Shown: positions 1 through 6,764 of the stretch, one piece after another | Numbering within the stretch: position 1 is the stretch's first letter | Layout: the number at the start of each line of letters is the position of its first letter | DNA from: DATMXT01 sp035560415 | GTDB taxonomy: Bacteria > Bacillota > Clostridia > Oscillospirales > Feifaniaceae | Assembly: GCA_035560415.1 (NCBI GenBank) | Contig: DATMZG010000047.1 | Span: forward strand, 1 to 21,356 | DNA length: 21,356 nucleotides | Direction: 5' to 3' | Made by a program: the position numbers and the translations under genes | The notes under the pieces: generated by a model | The model's input: only the letters and a program-made list of their open reading frames with translations | Told to the model about the DNA's origin: nothing | The model's database searches: none

Positions 1-90
1 GTACTAAATGGTGTAAAGGTGTTTTTTATACAGACGCCTGACGACGAAAACGCGCAAACACTGTTTGGAAATCACCTGAAAGGACGAAAA

Positions 91-624
91 ATGCGGGAAC
101 TATGCTTTGGGCTCTCGGCGTTTTGTCTCTTTGTGCTCGGCGATTTGAACGCGCTGCTGTGGAAAACAAAAATGCTTAGACCCCTGTTTTTCTTCGGCTG
201 CGGGCTTCTCGCCTGGGCCACGGCCGCAATTTCCATGCCGCTGCTGCCCTCGGCCCCCGCCTGGCGCCTTGCCCTCTTCGGGGGAATTGCCGCCTGCTTT
301 TTCATCCTCCTCATCTATTCGCTCTTTTTTGCGATTCCCTTTAAAGAGACTTACATATCGCCCGCTGGCCTCCCCAAAGTCTGCCGCACCGGCATGTACG
401 GACTTTGCCGCCATCCGGGGCTCCTGTGGTTTGCCGGAATGTACCTGTTTTTATATCTGGCGCTCCCCTCGGAGCAACTTCTTTTGGCGTACCTGCTCTT
501 CACAGGCGCAAATTACGCCTATGTCGTCTGGCAGGACCTCTGCCTCTTCCCCCGCGTGTTTGCCGACTACGGCGACTATAAACTGAGCGTCCCGTTTTTA
601 ATCCCGAATTTTCGCCGCGGCTGA
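91..624 (+). CDS. Integral membrane methyltransferase-like protein (ICMT/PEMT fold)
   Basis: The protein has 177 residues and is mostly hydrophobic, with about four to five membrane segments (roughly residues 5-20, 32-50, 60-83, 110-128 and 130-148). The motif GMYGLCRHPG (residues 101-110, with the RHP triplet at 107-109) followed by a hydrophobic helix is the hallmark of the isoprenylcysteine carboxyl methyltransferase / phospholipid methyltransferase superfamily, which binds S-adenosylmethionine at the membrane face. The substrate cannot be inferred. The ATG at 91 is chosen because AAAGGA lies six bases upstream. An in-frame TTG at 19 would add 24 residues of non-membrane sequence without a good ribosome binding site. 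The next gene on the same strand starts 49 bases after the stop, so co-transcription is possible. The fold assignment is fairly secure and the specific function is not. Confidence 0.7.
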   Translation: MRELCFGLSAFCLFVLGDLNALLWKTKMLRPLFFFGCGLLAWATAAISMPLLPSAPAWRLALFGGIAACFFILLIYSLFFAIPFKETYISPAGLPKVCRTGMYGLCRHPGLLWFAGMYLFLYLALPSEQLLLAYLLFTGANYAYVVWQDLCLFPRVFADYGDYKLSVPFLIPNFRRG

Positions 625-673
625 CTGAGGGCCGCAGGCGCAGCGTCAAATTTACGGATAGGGGGTGTGGGCT

Positions 674-2299
674 GTGCGATTTCAGGACAAGCTGAGGGGC
701 GTCTCAAGCGAGAAGCTCTGGGCCGAGTACTGCGGCTTTCTTGAGCTTGATATGGAGCAGTACATGACGATTCAGCGCCGGCTCATGCTCGAACAGCTCT
801 CGCTGTGGACAAGCTGCTCCCTCGGCAAACACATGCTGAGGGGCGCCGTCGCCGACTCGGTCGCCGCCTTTCGCGCCACTTTCCCGCTGACGACCTATTC
901 AGACTACGCCGACACGCTGCTCATGCGCCGGGACGACATGCTCCCGGACACCCCGACCACCTGGATTCAGACGACCTGGGAGGGCGGGCGGCACCCGGTG
1001 AAGCTGGCGCCCTACACCCCCGGCATGCTGAACACTTTCAAGCACAACATCATGTCCTGCATGATGCTGGCCACCAGCACCGGCTACGGGAAGTTCGACA
1101 TCGCCCCCGGCAACACATTTTTATACGGACTTGCCCCGCTGCCTTACGCCACGGGGCTTTTGCCGCGCGTCATCTGCGACGAGGTCGACATTGAGTTTTT
1201 GCCTTCCGTTCGGGAGGCCGAGAAAATGAGCTTCTCCGAGTCCAACAAGCTCGGCTTCAAGCTCGGCATGTCAAAGGGCATCGACTATTTCTTCGGACTT
1301 GGCAGCGTCGTCTACTGCGTCAGCCTCAGCTTTGGCAAGCTCGGCGGCGGCGACGGCGCCGGCAAAAAGTCGGTCTCGCCCGCCATGGCCATTCGCTACC
1401 TGCGCGCAAAGCACCGGGCCAAAGAGGAAAACCGGCAGCTGTTGCCCAAGGACTTCTTCAAGCTGCGCGGCTTCATGGTGGCCGGCACCGACAACAACTG
1501 CTATAAGGACGAGCTTGAACAGATGTGGGGAATTCGCCCGCTCGAAGTCTTCGCCGGCACCGAGCCGACCTGCGTCGGCTGCGAGACCTGGAACCGCGAC
1601 GGCATGTACTTCTTCCCGGACGCCTGCTTCTACGAGTTTTTGCCGGAGGACGAGGCCGCCCGCAGCAAGGTCGACCCCGCCTATCAGCCCCGCACCCTTT
1701 TAATGGACGAAGTTGTGGCCGGCGAGAAGTACGAGCTTGTCGTCTCGGTCTTTAAGGGCGGCGCCTTCATGCGCTACCGGGTGGGGGACATGTACCGGTG
1801 CCTCGGCATCGGCAGCGCCGCAGACCGCTCAACCCTGCCGCGCTTTGCCTACATTGACCGCACGCCCGACGTCATTGACATCGCCGGGTTTACCCGCATT
1901 TCCGAGGTCTCCATCGACCGGGTCGTATCGCTCTCGGGCCTCTCGGTCGCCGGGTGGACGGCCGCCAAGGAGTTCACGCCGGAGGGCAAGCCGTTTTTGC
2001 ACATGTATGTCGAGCTGACAGCCGCGGCGCTCGCGAACGTCGCCGTCAGCCGCGAGATTTTGCGGGACCAGCTCTCGATTTACTTCAAATACATAGACAG
2101 CGACTACAAGGATTTAAAGAAAATTCTCGGCATGGACCCGCTAGAAATTACGGTTTTGCGCTGCGGCGCCTTTGAAAATTACACCCGCAAGACCGGCAGG
2201 TCGCTGCGCCGCCTGAACCCGCCGGCACATGAGCTCAAAGAGCTGGTCGCGCTCCAGGAGACGGCCCCCGCCGCAGTGGGAAGGGGGCGGCTGCTATGA
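674..2299 (+). CDS. GH3-family adenylate-forming enzyme (auxin-responsive GH3-like)
   Basis: This 541-residue protein resembles the GH3 family, which activates carboxylic acids as acyl-adenylates and, in plants, conjugates them to amino acids. The bacterial substrate is unknown. Two adenylation motifs are clear: FAGTE at residues 293-297 (the Y/F-x-x-T/S-E motif) and YRVGD at 368-372. The region where the family has its serine/threonine/glycine-rich nucleotide loop reads TTWEGGRHPVK (from residue 100), which keeps the GG and the terminal K but lacks the usual SSGTT core. The GTG at 674 is preferred because GGGGG ends at 665, giving eight-base spacing. An in-frame GTG at 665 overlaps that site. 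The stop overlaps the next start (ATGA at 2296-2299), so translation is coupled to the GGDEF/HD-GYP protein. No membrane segment or signal peptide is seen, so it should be cytoplasmic. Confidence 0.8.
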   Translation: MRFQDKLRGVSSEKLWAEYCGFLELDMEQYMTIQRRLMLEQLSLWTSCSLGKHMLRGAVADSVAAFRATFPLTTYSDYADTLLMRRDDMLPDTPTTWIQTTWEGGRHPVKLAPYTPGMLNTFKHNIMSCMMLATSTGYGKFDIAPGNTFLYGLAPLPYATGLLPRVICDEVDIEFLPSVREAEKMSFSESNKLGFKLGMSKGIDYFFGLGSVVYCVSLSFGKLGGGDGAGKKSVSPAMAIRYLRAKHRAKEENRQLLPKDFFKLRGFMVAGTDNNCYKDELEQMWGIRPLEVFAGTEPTCVGCETWNRDGMYFFPDACFYEFLPEDEAARSKVDPAYQPRTLLMDEVVAGEKYELVVSVFKGGAFMRYRVGDMYRCLGIGSAADRSTLPRFAYIDRTPDVIDIAGFTRISEVSIDRVVSLSGLSVAGWTAAKEFTPEGKPFLHMYVELTAAALANVAVSREILRDQLSIYFKYIDSDYKDLKKILGMDPLEITVLRCGAFENYTRKTGRSLRRLNPPAHELKELVALQETAPAAVGRGRLL

Positions 2300-4836
2300 A
2301 CAGCTTCGCCTACATACCCATCACGGCGCTGTGCTGCTACCTATTCCTGCTCCTGGCCTTTCTCGCGGCCAAGCGCACCAAGGTCACAAACGACTTTGTC
2401 TTCATGCTGATTTGCTGCGTGCTCTGGACCGGCGGCTCGTTTTTCATGCGCCGGCTCTACTGGCCGTCGCCCCAGTTCTGGTACCACATCTCCATTTGCG
2501 GGCTCATTCTCTTAGCCTATGCCTTTTTCATCTTCGTCAGGGATTTCTCCAGCACAAAGCCGCGCAGGCTCGATTTGCTGTGGCTCATCCTGCTGTCGGC
2601 CGTCGCCGTCGTCAACATTTTCACCGGCTGGTTTTTGGCGCCGCCCGAAATTGTCATGCAAAACGGCGAGCCCATTTTCGTCTACCACACGTCGCTGGGA
2701 TTTATCGCGCTTGCGGCCATCCTGCTCATCGTCATCTCCCGCATGGTCATCATCATCGCCCACTTCTCGCACAGGGACGAGGTCAAGCGCAGGGCCTTCA
2801 CGCCGGTCTTTGCGGGGCTTGTGGCCCTCGTCGCGGGACATCTGGCCCTCATGCTGCCGCAGCTTGCCGGTTTTCCCATCGACATCGTCTCAAGCGTCGC
2901 CTTTGTCATCTGCCTTTTCTACGCGCTCTACCGCAGGCGGCTCTTCAAGCTGACGCTGCTGGTCTCCAAGGGGGTCTGCTACCTCGCGACCGGCATCCTC
3001 TCGCTCGCCATTTTCTTAAACCTCGTGCAGCCGATGCGCAGCTTCATTGAGCTGCACATCCCCGCCGTCGGCGAAAACGACATCATTTATATCGCCATTC
3101 TCTTCTCCTTCATCACGGTCATGATTTACGCCGCCATGAAGCGGTTTGTCGACAGCGTCTTCATCAAAGACGAAATCGCCCGCGCGCAGGTGCTGCACGC
3201 CTTCAGCGCCTCGGTGGCGCGCAGCCTCGAGTTCTCCGAAATTATGGAGGAGATCGTGGCCGTCATCAAACGCACGCTGCCGGTGCGCAAAGTGTATGTC
3301 TGCGTCGAGAGCAACGACGGCTCCTGCTACAAAATCGCCCACAGCGAAAACCCGCTCGACGACTGCCGGCTGCGGCTTGACGTCGACAATCCCATCATCG
3401 GCGTGCTGCGGGAGAGCGGCGAGTGCCTCTTTATGGAGGAGTTCCGCTGCCTGTCGGCCTACAAGTCCATGTGGGACGAGGAAAAAAGAGAGATTTCGCA
3501 GCTCGGCATCGAGTGCATCGTGCCCCTGTGCGACGACGGGGCATTGGTCGGCATGGTGCTGCTGACCGAAAAGGAGCGCTCGGCAAACTACACGTACGAC
3601 GACATCACGTTTCTCACCTCGGTCGGCTCCATCGGCTCCATTGCGGTCAAAAACTCCAGACTCTACGAGAGGGCCCGGCTTGAGGCCTGCACCGACGAGC
3701 TCACGGGGCTTTTAAACCGCAAATATTTCCTTGAGACGCTGCAGCGCGAGTTCGAGGGGCGCAAGGAGCGCTCGCTGGCCTTAGTCATTTTGAACCTCGA
3801 CGACTTCAAGCTCTACAACCAGCTCTACGGAAACCGCGAAGGGGACATTTTAATCTGCAAAGTGGCCGACATTCTGCGGGCCACGGTCGGCTCAAATGGG
3901 CACGTCGCCCGGTACAGCGGCAAGGAGTTTGCCATCATCCTGCCCGACTATGACCTCTACGGGGCCAAGAGCATGGCCGAAATCATAAGAGCACAGGTCG
4001 CCGATATCAATCGCGACAACCCGGTTCTGGCCTTGAAGCCCGTCACCATGAGCGGCGGCATCTGCGCCATTCCCTACGGCGCCTCCACCCCCAAGGAGCT
4101 CGTGGAAAACGCCGACATGGCGGTCTATCAGGTCAAGCGGGCCGGCAAAAACGCCATCAGGCTCTCGACCGGCGGCACGAGCCCGGGTGACGCGGCGCCC
4201 CCCAAGGAGGCCCACCGCTCCGACGTCTACTCCGAGTACGCCTCCACGATTTACGCGCTAACTGCCGCCATTGACACCAAGGACCACTACACGTTCAGCC
4301 ACTCCAAGAACGTCGCCTATTACGCCGCAGAGCTCGCCTACGCCTGCAACATGAATGAGGACATGGTCGAAATCGTCCGCGAGGCCGCGCTGCTGCACGA
4401 CATCGGCAAAATCGGCATCAATGAGCAAATTCTCAACAAGCCGGGCTATTTGACCGACCCCGAGTACCAGTCCATGAAAAACCACGTGGAGAACTCGGTC
4501 GGCATCATCAAGCACCTGCCCTCGCTCGACTACGTCATTCCGGCCGTCATCGGCCACCACGAGCGGTACGACGGCCGCGGCTACCCGAGAGGGCTCACGG
4601 GCGAGGACATTCCGATTCTGGCAAGAATTCTCTGCGTTGCCGACTCCTTTGACGCCATGGTCTCCCACAGGCCCTACAAGCGGCCATACCCCGTCGAGCA
4701 CGCGCTGCGGGAGATTGAGAGCCAGGCCGGCCTGCAATTTGATCCCAAGCTCGCCCCGCTCTTTGTGCGGCTTGTCAGAGAGGGGAAAATCACCCCGATT
4801 CTGACCGACATTGAGCTGAAGATTGTCAATAAGTAG
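2296..4836 (+). CDS. Membrane GAF-GGDEF-HD-GYP cyclic-di-GMP protein (degenerate GGDEF, intact HD-GYP)
   Basis: The 846-residue protein begins with about eight to nine hydrophobic segments (residues 5-280), resembling the seven-helix sensor region found on histidine kinases. A GAF-like sensor region (about 300-455), a GGDEF domain (about 460-620) and an HD-GYP domain (about 650-835) follow. In the GGDEF domain the signature reads SGKEF at 541-545, so the catalytic acidic third position is a lysine, and no RxxD inhibitory site precedes it. The domain is therefore probably not a cyclase, although it might still bind GTP. The HD-GYP part keeps HDIGK (701-705), HHE (754-756) and GRGYP (760-764), the pattern of active c-di-GMP phosphodiesterases. 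The start overlaps the GH3 stop. The likely role is a membrane sensor that degrades c-di-GMP in response to a ligand. The architecture is secure and the activity is inferred. Confidence 0.9.
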   Translation: MNSFAYIPITALCCYLFLLLAFLAAKRTKVTNDFVFMLICCVLWTGGSFFMRRLYWPSPQFWYHISICGLILLAYAFFIFVRDFSSTKPRRLDLLWLILLSAVAVVNIFTGWFLAPPEIVMQNGEPIFVYHTSLGFIALAAILLIVISRMVIIIAHFSHRDEVKRRAFTPVFAGLVALVAGHLALMLPQLAGFPIDIVSSVAFVICLFYALYRRRLFKLTLLVSKGVCYLATGILSLAIFLNLVQPMRSFIELHIPAVGENDIIYIAILFSFITVMIYAAMKRFVDSVFIKDEIARAQVLHAFSASVARSLEFSEIMEEIVAVIKRTLPVRKVYVCVESNDGSCYKIAHSENPLDDCRLRLDVDNPIIGVLRESGECLFMEEFRCLSAYKSMWDEEKREISQLGIECIVPLCDDGALVGMVLLTEKERSANYTYDDITFLTSVGSIGSIAVKNSRLYERARLEACTDELTGLLNRKYFLETLQREFEGRKERSLALVILNLDDFKLYNQLYGNREGDILICKVADILRATVGSNGHVARYSGKEFAIILPDYDLYGAKSMAEIIRAQVADINRDNPVLALKPVTMSGGICAIPYGASTPKELVENADMAVYQVKRAGKNAIRLSTGGTSPGDAAPPKEAHRSDVYSEYASTIYALTAAIDTKDHYTFSHSKNVAYYAAELAYACNMNEDMVEIVREAALLHDIGKIGINEQILNKPGYLTDPEYQSMKNHVENSVGIIKHLPSLDYVIPAVIGHHERYDGRGYPRGLTGEDIPILARILCVADSFDAMVSHRPYKRPYPVEHALREIESQAGLQFDPKLAPLFVRLVREGKITPILTDIELKIVNK

Positions 4837-4937
4837 CAAAGAAGACCGTTCCTTTAGAAATTCGCTTTTTGGATTTACAAAGGTGGAAAAATGGCATAGT
4901 CGACATCAATATCGGCCATGTTAGTTGAGGTGTTCAT

Positions 4938-5813
4938 ATGAATTTGATTGGTAAAGTGGTTTTGCATAAGGTGTTTGGTGCTGGTATCGTTTTGGCTCAG
5001 GATGATACGAGTATCACTGTCGATTTTACAGCAAAGACTGCCACTTTTACTTACCCCAAATCCAATACATTTCCGGACTATCTTCAAGCAGAAGACCCTG
5101 CTATTCAAGCTGATATTTTACAAGAAATCGCTGATACTAAGGTCGCAGATGAAGCACACAAGCGAGCCGAAGAAGATGCAAAACTATACGTTGACGAAGA
5201 ACGGAGGCACACCGAAGGGGAGCAAGCTGCTAAGTTTTCCACGAGAAGAAGTTCGACATCTTCAGCGTCAAGGCAGAAGAAAGCTGCTGTCAAACAGGAG
5301 CGCATACCTGGCAAGCGCATGATATTCTTTGTTTTTCAAAATAAGACTTACGACCGAGCAAGCAAGCGAGGATACATTTGGGCCCCTATTTCCGAAGAGA
5401 AAATTATGCATCACTGGGAACGCCTACTCGAAGTTAGAGCTGGCGATGTCATCCTTCACGGTTGCGATGGTGAAATAAAAGCAATTAGTAAGGCCAAGGA
5501 AGAATGCTACGACTGCATTCAGCCGGAACCGGACGAAGAAGGTATATGGGGAAAAGAGGGCCGAAGAATCGACTGTGAGTATATACCAATTAAACATCCA
5601 ATAAAAACAGCTGAATTTAAGAAAGATATCCTTGACTATGGTGTTGCAAAGTATTCTCCATTTAACAGAGATGGAACAGGAAATCAAGGTTATTTGTTTG
5701 AAATTAGCCGCGAACTGGCACGCATCTTTATTCGATACACGGTCAAGTATAACGATTACCTGAACGATGTAGATTATATCCGAGAGTTGCTTGCGGAATC
5801 CAACGATGATTGA
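4938..5813 (+). CDS. Stand-alone EVE/PUA-like putative modified-base reader with Tudor/SH3-like N-terminus
   Basis: The protein has 291 residues. Residues 1-45 (KVVLHKVFGAGIVLAQDD, then a beta-rich TITVDF-like stretch) resemble the small Tudor/SH3-like module at the C-terminus of UvrD/PcrA helicases. Residues about 60-125 are charged and low in complexity, a probable flexible linker. The C-terminal part (about 128-285) carries FFVFQNKTYD, GYIWAP, HWERL, GDVILHG, AISKA and YSPFNRDGTGNQGYLF. From memory this matches EVE/PUA-like domains that recognise modified bases at the N-terminus of McrB-type or HNH restriction proteins. No nuclease or AAA domain is attached and none lies next to it. Base composition is clearly lower in GC than all neighbours, which suggests horizontal transfer. 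The start follows GAGGTG by six bases. The reader assignment is moderate and the biological role is unknown. Confidence 0.6.
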   Translation: MNLIGKVVLHKVFGAGIVLAQDDTSITVDFTAKTATFTYPKSNTFPDYLQAEDPAIQADILQEIADTKVADEAHKRAEEDAKLYVDEERRHTEGEQAAKFSTRRSSTSSASRQKKAAVKQERIPGKRMIFFVFQNKTYDRASKRGYIWAPISEEKIMHHWERLLEVRAGDVILHGCDGEIKAISKAKEECYDCIQPEPDEEGIWGKEGRRIDCEYIPIKHPIKTAEFKKDILDYGVAKYSPFNRDGTGNQGYLFEISRELARIFIRYTVKYNDYLNDVDYIRELLAESNDD

Positions 5814-5861
5814 GGATGTTGTTTAGTGCCGATTTCTCAACAATTACTAAAGAAATAAGAA

Positions 5862-5898
5862 AAGACCACACGATAGGTTATATCCTTGGTGTGGTCTT
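5862..5898. terminator. Hairpin after the EVE-like gene, possible bidirectional terminator
   Basis: AAGACCACAC at 5862-5871 pairs perfectly with GTGTGGTCTT at 5889-5898 around a 17-base loop that contains a small AGG/CCT inner stem. The plus-strand T-run after it is weak (CTTTTG). On the minus strand the flank is T-rich (TTTTCTTATTTCT). It lies 48 bases after the stop of the low-GC gene and before the ABC operon promoter. Confidence 0.5.
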
Positions 5899-5991
5899 AA
5901 CTTTTGCGCTTGAAAAATGCAATAGAGAAATTTCTATGATAATCCGCTATCCACACTTTTTTAAGTACGCCCGCAAAGCGCCGCCGCAATA

Positions 5992-6020
5992 TTGAATCCT
6001 TGTGGCGTTTATGATAAAAT
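5992..6020 (+). promoter_or_regulatory. Housekeeping-type promoter for the ABC transporter operon
   Basis: TTGAAT at 5992-5997 and TAAAAT at 6015-6020 are separated by exactly 17 bases. The pair sits 42 bases upstream of the ATPase start codon, and a GAGGGGGAG ribosome binding site lies between them. Confidence 0.6.
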
Positions 6021-6062
6021 AATAGTCAATCGTAATGCCGTAAACCTGAGGGGGAGCCGCAG

Positions 6063-6764
6063 TTGCCGCTCATTGAAGGACGCAAACTCAGCAAGACATA
6101 CAACCTGGGCGAAAGTCCCGTTTACGCGCTCAGGGAGACCAGCTTTTCCATAGAGGAGGGCGAGTTCATCGTCGTCTTAGGGCCGTCCGGCTCCGGCAAA
6201 TCCACCTTGCTCAACATCATCGGCGGCATGGACGCGCCCGACTCGGGCGAGCTCTTTTACCGGGGCGAGCGCATTGACGGCGCCGACGAAAAGGCGCTTG
6301 CGGCCTACCGCCGCCGCTCGGTCGGCTTTGTCTTTCAGTTTTTCAATTTGATTCCGGGGCTGACGGCCGAGGAGAACGTCCGGCTTGCGGCCGACATTGC
6401 CGAAGACCCGCTCGACACCAAGACCCTTGTCGGGCAGGTGGGGCTTGCGGACCGTGCCGGCCACTTCCCGTCCCAGCTCTCGGGCGGCCAGCAGCAGCGG
6501 GTGGCAATCGCCCGTGCCATCGTCAAAAACCCCGACCTGCTGCTCTGTGATGAGCCGACGGGGGCTTTGGACGTTGCGACCGGCGTCGGGGTGCTGGAGC
6601 TCTTATGCGACTTCCACAAAATGTACCGTAAGACGGTGCTGCTCATCACCCACAACTCGGCCATCGGCCGGCTTGCAAACCGGGTGTTTTACATGAAGGA
6701 CGGCCGGGTGGACAAAATTGTCGTCAACGACCGCCCGGCAACGCCAAACGAGGTCGACTGGTGA
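6063..6764 (+). CDS. ABC transporter ATP-binding protein (MacB/LolD type)
   Basis: This 233-residue ATPase is complete. It has Walker A GPSGSGKST at 40-48, the Q-loop glutamine at 92, signature LSGGQQQ at 139-145, Walker B with DEPTGALD (163-170) and the switch histidine at 197. The family usually pairs with FtsX-type permeases in lipoprotein, peptide or macrolide export and in antimicrobial-peptide resistance. The start is a TTG at 6063, preceded by GAGGGGGAG at good spacing. No upstream ATG fits. The stop overlaps the permease start, so the two form one transporter. It is the first gene of a run that continues to the terminator at 11007. The substrate cannot be named. Confidence 0.93.
   Translation: MPLIEGRKLSKTYNLGESPVYALRETSFSIEEGEFIVVLGPSGSGKSTLLNIIGGMDAPDSGELFYRGERIDGADEKALAAYRRRSVGFVFQFFNLIPGLTAEENVRLAADIAEDPLDTKTLVGQVGLADRAGHFPSQLSGGQQQRVAIARAIVKNPDLLLCDEPTGALDVATGVGVLELLCDFHKMYRKTVLLITHNSAIGRLANRVFYMKDGRVDKIVVNDRPATPNEVDW

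Noticed and set aside
5810..5995. 61-residue plus-strand frame after the EVE-like gene
   Set aside because: It overlaps the previous stop, spans the hairpin and has no ribosome binding site or similarity.
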